NCBI RefSeq assembly: GCF_000317675.1
Contig: NC_019776.1
Location: 1,612,001 to 1,676,000, forward strand
DNA: 64,000 bases
Origin: Cyanobacterium aponinum PCC 10605
Lineage (GTDB): Bacteria > Cyanobacteriota > Cyanobacteriia > Cyanobacteriales > Cyanobacteriaceae
Reading direction: 5' to 3'
Positions 47,402 through 56,919 of this stretch are shown one piece after another (the first letter of the stretch is position 1; each line of letters opens with the position of its first letter). The position numbers and the translations under genes were made by a program. The notes beneath the pieces were generated by a model. That model made no database searches. It saw only the letters and a program-made list of their open reading frames with translations, and had not been told where the DNA came from.

Positions 47402-48298
47402 ATGGCGACAGAAGAAATTAATGCCCTGATTGAGCAAGTAGATGAAAGGGCGCAGGCTTTAATTTTAGAAGGGGAAAAATCTTTTACTCAAGTAGAAGAA
47501 ATAGTTACAAAAGCTACAGAAATTGCGGAAAATTTATCTCAAGCAGGAGAAGAAGCCCAAGCTAAATGGGAAGCAATGATTAGTGAGTTAGAAGAAGCTG
47601 AAAATACCCTTGAAACGGAATTAGAAAATACCAAAGGAATTATGGGAGAATTTGACGGAAAAACCAATGAGGTTAATCAACAAATTACTCAACTAATGAC
47701 AGATTTTCAAACCCGTTTACAAGATTTACTAGCCCGTAAACAGGAAATCACCGAGGAAATAGACTCTCAAACTGAAGAGAATAAGTCAGGATTTGAGCAA
47801 TATTCCCAAAATATACAACAAACTGAGGAGCAAATGGGAAGCTATCAAGAAACGGTAAAAGGAAATATTGAAGAATTTAATGGTGCAGTAGATACCGCTA
47901 CGGAAAGTTTCCAAACTCAAAAAGAAAATATCCTACAACAATTTAGCGATTTAGCTGAAGAGTTAAGCAATAAACTTGAGAGCTTACAATCTGAATTTGA
48001 AGATGTTGCAGAGCAAAGTAAATCAGGGGCAGAAAATCTGACTCAAAATTTAGAATCTCAAGCAGGAGACTTAATCAGTAATCTAACCTCTAAATTCACA
48101 GAAGAATTAATGGGAGATTTAACAGAATCTGCAGGAGGTTTAACGGATGCTTTAGGTTTTCTCAAAGACGCAGGAGAAGAATCGGGAGAATTACTCGATG
48201 GCGGTATCGGTGACATAGTTGATAAGGTTGACGAAGTTACTGATTTGATTGAGGATATTAAACCCGTTTTAGATGCGATTCAAACGGTTTTGGCTTAG
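47402..48298 (+). CDS. Coiled-coil array protein 1
   Basis: 298 residues, acidic, nearly all heptad-repeat coiled coil over about 5-235, with a single Trp near 55 and no Cys or His. A GGAGG ribosome-binding site precedes the ATG. The C-terminus changes to Gly/Asp-rich and hydrophobic (ESGELLDGGIGDIVDKVDEVTDLIEDIKPVLDAIQTVL). No signal peptide, so cytoplasmic. First of seven consecutive coiled-coil genes; function unknown. Confidence 0.85.
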   Translation: MATEEINALIEQVDERAQALILEGEKSFTQVEEIVTKATEIAENLSQAGEEAQAKWEAMISELEEAENTLETELENTKGIMGEFDGKTNEVNQQITQLMTDFQTRLQDLLARKQEITEEIDSQTEENKSGFEQYSQNIQQTEEQMGSYQETVKGNIEEFNGAVDTATESFQTQKENILQQFSDLAEELSNKLESLQSEFEDVAEQSKSGAENLTQNLESQAGDLISNLTSKFTEELMGDLTESAGGLTDALGFLKDAGEESGELLDGGIGDIVDKVDEVTDLIEDIKPVLDAIQTVLA

Positions 48299-48430
48299 TA
48301 ATCTCAATTTATTTTATTTGGTGAAGACAAGCAAAAGTTTTATTTATCTTCAAACATGAATAGATAATTTAAGTTAAATAAATTTTGGCTTATCAAGTAT
48401 TAACAAATTAGCACACAAAAGGGGAAAATC

Positions 48431-49423
48431 ATGGCAGATGCACAAGTAATGGAGCAGAATATTGATGAGTCGGTGGAGAAGCTAGAAGAATTACTCACCG
48501 CCCTCGATTTAGCAAATAATCAGATGACGGAGTTTACTCAGCAATTAGAAGAAACTAATCAATCCTTAGATAATTGTTTAGAAGAAGTTACTAATAGTTT
48601 AGAAACAGCTAGTAGTGAGTTTGAAAACTCTAAGAAGGAATTCACCGAAGACTCCGAAGCAATGATAACGGAGTTAACTGGCTTACAAGCCGCCTTAACT
48701 CAACTTCAGGCAAAACTTGAGGAAATTAGTCAATCGGTGGAGGAAAAAGAAACAGAGGTAGAAACCGAAATTGATAATCAACAAGGAGAGTTAGACAACT
48801 TTTTTGCACAATTAAGCCAAACTTTTGCTGATTTAGCTGAGGGTATTAGTAATCTTGAAGATTCCCTTGCTAACAGTAATAGCGAAGCTGAGGAGTTTTT
48901 TAACAGTTTCAGTGACAACACCAGTAATTTACAAGGTGATTTAGAAAGCACTCAAGAAGAAACAGAGGCTAAATTTGAGGAAACCGCGACTAATATTGGA
49001 GAAACTAATAAAGGAGAAATGGATTCTCTTTTAACTGATTTTAGTGGAAATCTTATGGGTGAGCAATTGAGTGAGTTAACCAGTCAACTGGAAAATTTAA
49101 CTAGCAGTTTTGATGACTTACTCTCCTCCTTTGAAGATGAAAACATGAATTTAGCGGATGAGTTAAAAGAAAGACTCAACGAAATCATGACAAATTCTAG
49201 TGAATATGCGGGGCAAACCACTAAAGATGAATTAACACAAACTTTTGAACAAGCTATGGAAGATGCGGTGTCGTCTCTTGCTAGTGAAATGGTTGAACAA
49301 ATTTCTATGACTACCGTTGGCACTTCCGTTACCGCTAGTATAAGCCCTATCTTACCACAAATTGCGGCGGCGAAAATTGCGATCGGAGCTATTAATGCCG
49401 TGCTTGACGCTTTTTCTCTTTAG
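48431..49423 (+). CDS. Coiled-coil array protein 2
   Basis: 330 residues, acidic, coiled coil over about 8-285, with one Cys and one Tyr and no Trp or His. The last 38 residues are hydrophobic (TASISPILPQIAAAKIAIGAINAVLDAFSL): a helix that could insert in or bind a membrane or another subunit. Preceded by GGGG ribosome-binding sequence, 132 bp after protein 1. Function unknown. Confidence 0.85.
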   Translation: MADAQVMEQNIDESVEKLEELLTALDLANNQMTEFTQQLEETNQSLDNCLEEVTNSLETASSEFENSKKEFTEDSEAMITELTGLQAALTQLQAKLEEISQSVEEKETEVETEIDNQQGELDNFFAQLSQTFADLAEGISNLEDSLANSNSEAEEFFNSFSDNTSNLQGDLESTQEETEAKFEETATNIGETNKGEMDSLLTDFSGNLMGEQLSELTSQLENLTSSFDDLLSSFEDENMNLADELKERLNEIMTNSSEYAGQTTKDELTQTFEQAMEDAVSSLASEMVEQISMTTVGTSVTASISPILPQIAAAKIAIGAINAVLDAFSL

Positions 49424-49519
49424 GCTAGTTTTCCGTTTAAGTTTACTAATTAGGGTAGGGAAAAGTTTTAACTATTTTTACTAATTTTACTAAAATCCAA
49501 TACCAACACAAAATATATT

Positions 49520-50452
49520 ATGAGTGAATTAAGTGACAGTCTCAATCTACTATCTCAACTAATTATGGAATTTCCTGAGCGTTTAGAAAATCTAATTACT
49601 CTAGCGCAAGAGGTGGAAGCCGAAGCTAACGAATTAGTTGCCAATGTGCAGGAAAAACAGGCACAGGTAGCGGAAACATTAGGAGAAGTGCAAGGTGCAT
49701 TAACCCAAATGCAACAGGAAATTGCAGACAATCAAACGGAAACAGAAACCGCCGTTAATGAGTTTGAGAGTAGTGCTACGGAGTTGGGTAACTTTATGAC
49801 ACAGGCTCAAGAGGAGATGGTGCAAGAGTTACAAACAGCTATGGAAAAAATGAATCAGTTGAAAACTAATCTTGAGGAGGGAAAAGCATCTACAGAGGCA
49901 ACAGAAGAAACGGCACAAAACGCTATGAAAGAGTCTCAAACAGCTTTACAAGCTAGTCAGGAGCAGTTGAGAAGTGCTTTTGAATCTAGTTTGTCAGCAA
50001 TGGAGGCATTGAGAGAAAAACTAGAAGATGTTAGTAGTCGTATGGATGAAGAAATGCAGAATTTTTCTGAGCAAGTAAATCAAGGGCAAGAAACCGTTAG
50101 TGGTGAAATTCAGACAATGGCGGATGAGTTTACTTCTATTGGTGAGAATTTTACCAGTGTTTTAAGTTCCACATCTGAGGCGATATCTGGGGGTGTCAGT
50201 GGCTTGATGGATAAGGCTCAAAGTGAGATAGAGGCTCAATTACAAGAATTGATTGCTTCTGCGGTAAGTAAGGTGACAGACTCTGTGGAAGATATGGTGC
50301 AAAAAGTCACTGATGCTGAAAGTGAATCTTCTGGTATTCGAGAGGTTGTAGCTGGTTTAATTGACGATTTAGACGCATTTAAAGAGCCCGTTGAGGCAGG
50401 AATTGATGGGGTTAAATCTGCGGCGGAAAAATTTGGCATTGATTTCGGATGA
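49520..50452 (+). CDS. Coiled-coil array protein 3
   Basis: 310 residues, acidic and Gln/Ser-rich, coiled coil over about 20-275, without Cys, His, Trp or Tyr that I can see. The C-terminus is a short conserved-looking amphipathic region (REVVAGLIDDLDAFKEPVEAGIDGVKSAAEKFGIDFG) with aromatic residues, unlike the rod. 96 bp after protein 2. Function unknown. Confidence 0.85.
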   Translation: MSELSDSLNLLSQLIMEFPERLENLITLAQEVEAEANELVANVQEKQAQVAETLGEVQGALTQMQQEIADNQTETETAVNEFESSATELGNFMTQAQEEMVQELQTAMEKMNQLKTNLEEGKASTEATEETAQNAMKESQTALQASQEQLRSAFESSLSAMEALREKLEDVSSRMDEEMQNFSEQVNQGQETVSGEIQTMADEFTSIGENFTSVLSSTSEAISGGVSGLMDKAQSEIEAQLQELIASAVSKVTDSVEDMVQKVTDAESESSGIREVVAGLIDDLDAFKEPVEAGIDGVKSAAEKFGIDFG

Positions 50453-50624
50453 TTTGAAATAAATTTTCAAAACATTTACGATTTTCCCCTTGAAACAAGC
50501 ATCTTGCCTGTGTTTTTACCAGATTTCTATTAGACATCGATAAGAATAGTCAAAATAAGGGCTTTAGCCTTTACTACAAATCATTGATAAAAGTCAATTA
50601 TTAACAAATTAAGGAGTAAAAATT

Positions 50625-51527
50625 ATGGCGGTAGATTTAGAACAAAGTATAGCCGAAACTGTAACTCAGTTACAGGAATTGTTAAATCGTGCGGATGAAG
50701 CTGAAGAAAACTTAAATCAGGCAAGGGAAAGGTTAGCGGAAGTTAGTCAGCAATTTGATAGTAATTGGGATGAATTATCAACTCGTGCAGATGGTTTACT
50801 TGAGCGCATTTCTAATGCTAGAGATGAGTTAAATGGGGAAACAGAAAATTTAAGACAGGGAATCAGTGATTTACAAACGAATCTACAGTCTGCACAGGAT
50901 GAAGCCAATCAGATGGTTGAAGATACTAAAACTGAGATAACGGCTTTAGGGGAAGATAGTGATACTAAGTCTTCTGAGTTTGAGGAGGTATTTAATTCGG
51001 TTAAAGAGGCATTAGAAACTTTACAAACTAAGGTAGAAGAAGTGCAGCAAGATTTGGAGGAAACTGTCTCGGAGTCTCAAAGTAAGTTGGAAAATGATTT
51101 TAATTCTGCCCTCAGTAGTAATGAGGAGGAAATCGAAGTTAGAGCTGGAGAAATGGAACAAGAAATCGCTCAAGACGCTATTTCTCGTATTAATGACATG
51201 ATAGGCAATTTAACAACTCAATTACAGGAAATTACTGCTAGTGTGAGAGAAAAAGCTGAGGAAGAAGCTAATAATACTCAAGAATCTGCTAATTCAGCTT
51301 TAGATGAATTTACGGGCAATGCGGAGGGTATGTTTGAGGATTTACTTTCTACGGCAGAAGATATTGAGGATGCTTTAACGACTTTGAGTGAGTTGGTGAC
51401 GGATTTAGGTGGCACTGTTGACACCACTAAGGATACTCTAATGACAGCAATGGATACGACTAATATTGGCTTAAATACTGCTTTGGGAGTGTTTGAGGAG
51501 GTGCAAGAGTTATTGGGAAGATTTTAG
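50625..51527 (+). CDS. Coiled-coil array protein 4
   Basis: 300 residues, acidic coiled coil over about 5-250, with a single Trp at 48 set in a context (FDSNWDELSTRADGLLERI) like that of Trp55 in protein 1. C-terminal segment TLSELVTDLGGTVDTTKDTL...GVFEEVQELLGRF. A strong AAGGAG ribosome-binding site precedes the ATG. The 172-bp gap before it includes a copy of the AAGGGC(T)nGCC inverted repeat. Function unknown. Confidence 0.85.
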   Translation: MAVDLEQSIAETVTQLQELLNRADEAEENLNQARERLAEVSQQFDSNWDELSTRADGLLERISNARDELNGETENLRQGISDLQTNLQSAQDEANQMVEDTKTEITALGEDSDTKSSEFEEVFNSVKEALETLQTKVEEVQQDLEETVSESQSKLENDFNSALSSNEEEIEVRAGEMEQEIAQDAISRINDMIGNLTTQLQEITASVREKAEEEANNTQESANSALDEFTGNAEGMFEDLLSTAEDIEDALTTLSELVTDLGGTVDTTKDTLMTAMDTTNIGLNTALGVFEEVQELLGRF

Positions 51528-51717
51528 AAAAAAGAGGAGTCAGGAGTTTTTATAACTTCAGTTTAACGATAAGAATATTTAATTGAGGTGGGTTTCAGGT
51601 TTTAGGTGGCAGGTTTTAGGTTTTAGTTAATTACTAATTTTTAATTGCCTTTGCCCTTTGTCTTTTTCTCTCGCTTCACTGTTATCTTTTATTCCTCTAC
51701 TAAATAAGAATTTAAAA

Positions 51718-52617
51718 ATGGAAAAAATAAATGATTTAATTGATGAAATGACTGAGCGTTTAGAAGTAATGGAATCTAAATTGGAGTTGTCTTCTGGTTC
51801 TTTTTCTAAGATTAATAATGGTGTTACTTCTCTGCGTCAAAGTATTATTAATCTCCAAGAAAATACTAAAAATACAACCGTAAGTTTGAGTGAAAAAATG
51901 ATGAGAATACAAGAAAATTTACTGACTCAAACAGGGGTTTCTCACGCTACTTTGATAAAATTAAATGAGCAGGTTAAATTTATTGATAATATTGCTGATG
52001 ATTTAATGGTAAAGATTAGATTACATTCTTCAGCTTTTCAAGACGATATTAATAACATTGAGCAAAAAACTGATACCCTTACTGATAGTTTAAAAGATAA
52101 TATTAACGAGTGGCAAAGTAGAATAGAAACTTTAGATAATGATTTAAAAAACTATTTAGAAGAAACTAATAACAATTTAAATAGCCTTCAAGATATTAGT
52201 GAAAAGATGCGATCGCAATTTAGAGAACAACGAGAATATTTAACAAATAAAAGCGATAGCTTACAAAATTTATCTAAAGAAAAAATAGCAGAAATTAAAA
52301 ATTTAATTCTCGAATTATTCAATAGTATTGAAGAAAATTTAGAGAAACTAAAACAAGTATGTAAAGAAGAAAATCAACAGCTCAATAGTTGGCTAAATAT
52401 GAAGATTAAACAAGGAGAATTTCAAGATATTATTGAGGAAATAAAAACCTTACAAAATACATCAAAAAAAATAGAATCTTTAACGGAAGAATCGGGAGAG
52501 AAAATAGTGATTTCCCTCGAAAAAAATAATGATAGCTTAGAGGAAATGAATAATAAACTATCTACCGCACAACAGTTATATCAATCTAGTTTAGAAACAA
52601 TAAAATCTATCACATAA
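51718..52617 (+). CDS. Coiled-coil array protein 5
   Basis: 299 residues from ATG 51718 (the frame is open from a TTG at 51658 that lies in a dispersed TTGCCC repeat, so is rejected). Coiled coil throughout, but less acidic and richer in Asn and Lys than proteins 1-4, with some His, one Cys and a short middle segment TGVSHATLIKLNEQV. It lacks the separate C-terminal module. Its stop is 11 bp before the next ATG, so it is certainly co-transcribed with protein 6. Confidence 0.82.
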   Translation: MEKINDLIDEMTERLEVMESKLELSSGSFSKINNGVTSLRQSIINLQENTKNTTVSLSEKMMRIQENLLTQTGVSHATLIKLNEQVKFIDNIADDLMVKIRLHSSAFQDDINNIEQKTDTLTDSLKDNINEWQSRIETLDNDLKNYLEETNNNLNSLQDISEKMRSQFREQREYLTNKSDSLQNLSKEKIAEIKNLILELFNSIEENLEKLKQVCKEENQQLNSWLNMKIKQGEFQDIIEEIKTLQNTSKKIESLTEESGEKIVISLEKNNDSLEEMNNKLSTAQQLYQSSLETIKSIT

Positions 52618-52628
52618 CAAAAGAAATT

Positions 52629-54206
52629 ATGGAAATATCAGAAAAAGCAAAAAAAATAGTTGCCTCTAGTATCGGTGGTTTAGGTGTATTAGGTAGTTTA
52701 ATCGGTTTCGGCTTGGAAGGAAAAGGGGAGGCAAAATCACAAGAAATTAATAATTTAGCAGGGGATTTACAGCAAAATAGTCAAAGTCTTCTCGCCTTAG
52801 CCGAAGAATTGGGAGGAAAACAGGGGAGTAACGTGCTAGAGGTAGGTGAGTATATTGGCAAGATAGCCAAAAAAATGCAACAAGGTGACTTACCAACGGA
52901 AGAAGAATTACAACAAACACAAGGAAAATTAAACCAGTTAGAGGGAGAATTAGCGAAAACGAATAATGGTGATAATAAAGATGATGTAGAAGAAAGTAGC
53001 CATGATTCTTCGGGAGAAAAAGAAAACTCTTTTGGTGACAGTGAAAAATCATCTTTAAAAGATGGTGAAGAAAAAAAGTCTCCCCACGATTCACAAGGAA
53101 AAAAAGAATCTGAAGAGAATAAATCTTCGGCGGAAGAAAAATCATCGGGTAAGATGTCAAGGGGGGCAGAAAAAGGAGATAAACAAGAAGGGATACAAGA
53201 AACAGAAGAAGAAATAGAGGTTTTACAGGAGAAAATAGCCGATATAGGTCAAAAAATGGCGGAAATAAATGAATTATTTGACAGTTTAACAGAAGAATCC
53301 CAACAGGAGGCAGAAAATTTAGAAAATTCAAGCCAACAAATAGATGATTTATTAACTAATTTGATGAATAAATTAACCACAAATGATGAGGAAATGGAAA
53401 CTCAAGAAGAAGAAGCATTAAGCCAATTAGTCGATTTTGAAAAATTGTTGGGAGATATGTTAACCCAAATTCAAGAGTTAGGAGAAACTTCGCAAACACA
53501 ACAACAAAATACTTTACAAGAGTTAGAGGAAAATCAAAAGTTATTAAATACTGCTTCTCAAAAGTTAGAAGATTTAATGACAAAAATTTTAGAGGAAAAT
53601 ATATCATTCACTGGGGGAAATAGAGAAGATGAGAATGGAAATATCACCAGTGACTTGGAAAATGTAATTAATAAAATGGATGATTCTTTTTCGCCTTTTC
53701 AGGAATTAATTATAGATATTAACAGCACATTAGAGACAATGATAGAAGATACAAATATTACTTTTACATCTTTTACTGATTCCTGCACTGATAAAACAAA
53801 TAAACTAGAGACATTGTTGGAAGAATTACAGATAAATATTCAAGATAAATACCCTCAAGATATTGAAGAGAATATAGATAATTTTGAAGAAGAATTACAA
53901 AATAAATTTAGTGGTTTTAAAGATAATAATATTGATTTGCTTAATGAATTTAAACAAGATATAGATTCTGATTTAACAACCATTGAAAATTTACTAAATA
54001 ATGATTATCAAGAAGTAATAGAAGAAGAGATGATAACAGTTGAAGAAAACTTAAATAGTGTTTTAGAGCAGATTAAAGATAACATTACTAATATCGACAA
54101 TATTGAACCTTCATTGCAAGAAATAGAAAATATAAGTAATCAATTAATGGATACAGAAGAAATAGTGGAAAAAGTCCATGCAGAATTAGAAAGTTTTGAT
54201 ATTTAG
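52629..54206 (+). CDS. Coiled-coil array protein 6 with hydrophobic N-terminus
   Basis: 525 residues, the largest of the array. Residues 10-29 are a glycine-rich hydrophobic helix (VASSIGGLGVLGSLIGFGLE), which could insert in or bind a membrane. Residues about 105-185 are a Lys/Glu/Ser/Asp-rich disordered linker. From about 190 to the end the sequence is acidic coiled coil with a few Asn/Gly breaks. A minus-strand 194-codon ORF over 52747-53331 is only a shadow of the biased linker. Function unknown; the best candidate for a membrane anchor of the system. Confidence 0.82.
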   Translation: MEISEKAKKIVASSIGGLGVLGSLIGFGLEGKGEAKSQEINNLAGDLQQNSQSLLALAEELGGKQGSNVLEVGEYIGKIAKKMQQGDLPTEEELQQTQGKLNQLEGELAKTNNGDNKDDVEESSHDSSGEKENSFGDSEKSSLKDGEEKKSPHDSQGKKESEENKSSAEEKSSGKMSRGAEKGDKQEGIQETEEEIEVLQEKIADIGQKMAEINELFDSLTEESQQEAENLENSSQQIDDLLTNLMNKLTTNDEEMETQEEEALSQLVDFEKLLGDMLTQIQELGETSQTQQQNTLQELEENQKLLNTASQKLEDLMTKILEENISFTGGNREDENGNITSDLENVINKMDDSFSPFQELIIDINSTLETMIEDTNITFTSFTDSCTDKTNKLETLLEELQINIQDKYPQDIEENIDNFEEELQNKFSGFKDNNIDLLNEFKQDIDSDLTTIENLLNNDYQEVIEEEMITVEENLNSVLEQIKDNITNIDNIEPSLQEIENISNQLMDTEEIVEKVHAELESFDI

Positions 54207-54311
54207 TATTTAAATTAATATCTTTTATAAAATACTTATTATTTATTTTTTTTATTACTAATTAATTTTAATTTTTACTTGTACTAAATTTTTAAAAGAG
54301 GATAAATCAAA

Positions 54312-55244
54312 ATGTTAATTAATGAAAAGTTAATTTCAAGTTTAGAATATATAAGTGAGGTAAGAAAAAATTTACCAGAAGAATTAAGTAAAATGACAGA
54401 AATTCTCAACGATATTAGAGAAAACTTAAATAATGTCATTGAAAAAAATAATAACAAACAAGAGGAAGTCGTTAGACAATTAATAGAAGTGCAAAAAAAA
54501 CTATCTAATTTTCCTCAAATAATAATTACTCAACAAGGTTTATTACAGATAAAGATGGTTGCAGTATCTAATAAAATTAAACAACTGAATGAAACCATGA
54601 TTAATCAGCAGAAAGAGTTAAATTCACCAATGCAAACTCTCAATGGCTATTTTGATAAATTTGAGCAACAATTAGAGAAAATGAAGACTCATCACTTACA
54701 AATTTTAGGAGAAGGAATTACTATTTTTAATGAATTATGGGAGTCTTTACAAGCTAATCATGAAAGTATTGAGATTACTTGGCAATCTACACAACAAGAA
54801 ATTGAAATTTTATCGGAAAAAGTTAATTATTTAGAGGAAGTAATTGAATATAATTTAGAAAATTTTACTAACCAAATAAATGACTATCAAGAGGATATAA
54901 ACAGTAATTTAGAAGATAACTTAAAGCCAAAATTAGCTAATTATTCTACAGACTTAGAAGAATTATTAGAACAGAGTATTAATAATATTGAGCAAAAAAT
55001 AAGCTCTTTTAGAGAAAATAGTGAGGAGAATATAGAAAAAGCTAGATTTTTATTTAAAGATAAAATCAACAATTTTCGAGAAGAATTGACAACTTTAATT
55101 GAGTCAGATAGCGCACTAGAAAAATTAAAAGATCATGATAGTTTGTTTACAGATAATAGTAAAGAAATAGAAATATTTATAGAAAAATTGAAAAAATTGA
55201 TTACAGACATAGAAGAAGTGGGAGAATCATTAGGTGTAAATTAG
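54312..55244 (+). CDS. Coiled-coil array protein 7
   Basis: 310 residues, coiled coil throughout, Asn/Glu/Lys-rich like protein 5, with a more compact middle part (ILGEGITIFNELWESLQANHESIEITWQ, about 131-158) that holds two Trp. Preceded by AGAGGA ribosome-binding sequence. Last of the array; 105 bp after protein 6. Function unknown. Confidence 0.82.
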   Translation: MLINEKLISSLEYISEVRKNLPEELSKMTEILNDIRENLNNVIEKNNNKQEEVVRQLIEVQKKLSNFPQIIITQQGLLQIKMVAVSNKIKQLNETMINQQKELNSPMQTLNGYFDKFEQQLEKMKTHHLQILGEGITIFNELWESLQANHESIEITWQSTQQEIEILSEKVNYLEEVIEYNLENFTNQINDYQEDINSNLEDNLKPKLANYSTDLEELLEQSINNIEQKISSFRENSEENIEKARFLFKDKINNFREELTTLIESDSALEKLKDHDSLFTDNSKEIEIFIEKLKKLITDIEEVGESLGVN

Positions 55245-55360
55245 ATTTATTATTCTATCAAGTAAAAGGTAAAAATGAAGTAAGTTAACTATATTTTCTA
55301 TATCAATTAATTCGGCTTTATCACTTTGAGTATGTAAATTATCAGTTAAGGTAGGCAAGA

Positions 55361-55490
55361 GGCAATAGGGGATTATTAAATAATAATTTATAAACTTTTA
55401 GTTTTTGTTTTACTATAAACACTATTCAATAAAGGTTATAGAAGTTATTTTCTGTCAATTTATCATAACCACTGTAGAAGAACCATTAAT
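55361..55490 (-). repeat. Approximately 130-nt dispersed repeat, minus-strand copy
   Basis: Reverse complement of 1081-1210. It follows the coiled-coil array and precedes the 3' end of the ECF gene. It begins with GGCAATAGGGG, matching the start of the CCTATTG heptamer run at the other copy. Confidence 0.8.
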
Positions 55491-55522
55491 TATAATGTTA
55501 TAAAAGATTTATTGAAAAATAT

Positions 55523-56395
55523 TTAACCACCATATATCACCCGAAAAAACCAAAATATTATTAAACTAAATAAAGCGAAAAAATCAGCTTTTATCATTTT
55601 TAATTCATGCCATTGTACTAAATGATCATGGGGATTTGTAAAACCTCTAGCTTCGATCGCGATCGCAATTTGTTCAGCTCTTAATAGGATATTTTGTAAT
55701 AATTTTTCTGCTACAATTAACCATATTTGCATACTTTTTTTAAAACCTAATTTTTTCCAATTAATTGCCCTTGTTTTGATGGATCTAATTAAATTTTGAG
55801 CTTCTTCTAACACTAAAGGAATAAATCTTAATGCCAAAGTTAAAGTTAAAATAATTTCTGTAATTGGTAAATTAAATCTTCTTAAAGGGGATAATAAATC
55901 TTCAATTCCTGCGGTAATTTTTTCAGGGGCTGTAGTCAACAAAAACAAATTACTACTATAAACTAAAGTAAAAATTAAAGTGGTAACTCGAATCGCTAAA
56001 TCTAAACTTCTTCTTGTCATGGTAAAATTACCGATTTCTAGCAATACATATCGATAATCCGTGGGTTGAGGGGTTGGTAATGTGCTTGGGGGCAAAGTTG
56101 GTTGGTAATTAAGATTAAATCCATCCCCAGAAAATATGGTGACACAAAATACAATAACCAGAAAAAAGACTAATAGACTAACCTGTGTTTTCAGAATACG
56201 CCACGGAATTTTTGCCAACACTGTCAAAAGTAACAAAAAAATGACCAGAAAAATACGCCAATAAGGATTTGCTAACAAAGGTGTCAAAATTACACTCATC
56301 AACCATGCTAACTTAACACGAGGATCTAATTTATGTAGCCATGAGATGGGCTTTTCTATAAATATACCAATAGGAAGCGATCGCAAAAAATCCAT
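55523..56395 (-). CDS. Energy-coupling factor transporter T component (CbiQ/EcfT-like)
   Basis: 290 residues with five or six membrane helices. The N-terminal LPIGIFIEKPISWLHKLDPRVKLAW is typical, and so is the cytoplasmic region near 213-247 that carries the ATPase-coupling Ala-Arg-Gly motif, ARGF at about 245-248. ECF T subunits link substrate-specific S proteins to ATPases for vitamin or cobalt/nickel uptake. Neither S nor A subunits are adjacent, so the substrate is unknown. Confidence 0.85.
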   Translation of the reverse strand: MDFLRSLPIGIFIEKPISWLHKLDPRVKLAWLMSVILTPLLANPYWRIFLVIFLLLLTVLAKIPWRILKTQVSLLVFFLVIVFCVTIFSGDGFNLNYQPTLPPSTLPTPQPTDYRYVLLEIGNFTMTRRSLDLAIRVTTLIFTLVYSSNLFLLTTAPEKITAGIEDLLSPLRRFNLPITEIILTLTLALRFIPLVLEEAQNLIRSIKTRAINWKKLGFKKSMQIWLIVAEKLLQNILLRAEQIAIAIEARGFTNPHDHLVQWHELKMIKADFFALFSLIIFWFFRVIYGG

Positions 56396-56546
56396 TTGAG
56401 TAAGTAATTAGTAATTATTAAAAAGTCGTAAGGAATATAAAAACAATGTCAAATTTCCGAGAATATTGACGAAAATTCTTGTTATTCTAAAAATATAGCG
56501 ATAAGATAAAGGATAAATTTAAAACTGTCAACTATCAGTAAAATTT

Positions 56547-56798
56547 ATGGATATTCAATTAATAAATATCGGTTTTGGTAACATAGTGGCCGCTAATCGA
56601 GTCATTGCCATTGTTAGTCCTGAGTCTGCCCCTATTAAACGTATCATCAATGAAGCAAAAGATAAAGGACAATTAATCGATGCAACCTATGGCAGAAGAA
56701 CCAGAGCCGTAATCATCACAGATTCCAACCATGTAGTATTATCTGCTATTCAACCAGAAACTGTTGCTCATCGTTTTGTTTCTCATGTAGAAAAATAG
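56547..56798 (+). CDS. RemA / DUF370 family regulator
   Basis: 83 residues, a close match to DUF370 (RemA): [33 protein letters not shown], then [33 protein letters not shown]. In Bacillus subtilis RemA binds DNA and activates biofilm matrix genes; cyanobacterial members are less studied. Divergent from the ECF T gene. Confidence 0.9.
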   Translation: MDIQLINIGFGNIVAANRVIAIVSPESAPIKRIINEAKDKGQLIDATYGRRTRAVIITDSNHVVLSAIQPETVAHRFVSHVEK

Positions 56799-56919
56799 GG
56801 ATTTTTACAGAATTCAGGAAAAAGGAAAAAGGAACAGATAAGTATATCAATAGTAAATAATCTCCATTATATTTTTGATTTCTATTTTGTTTGCAAGAAT
56901 ATTAAAAAATAGATCAATC

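Noticed and set aside
52747-53331. Minus-strand 194-codon ORF rich in Leu, Phe and His
   Set aside because: It is the complement of the Glu/Lys/Ser-biased linker of coiled-coil protein 6; the bias alone keeps the frame open.
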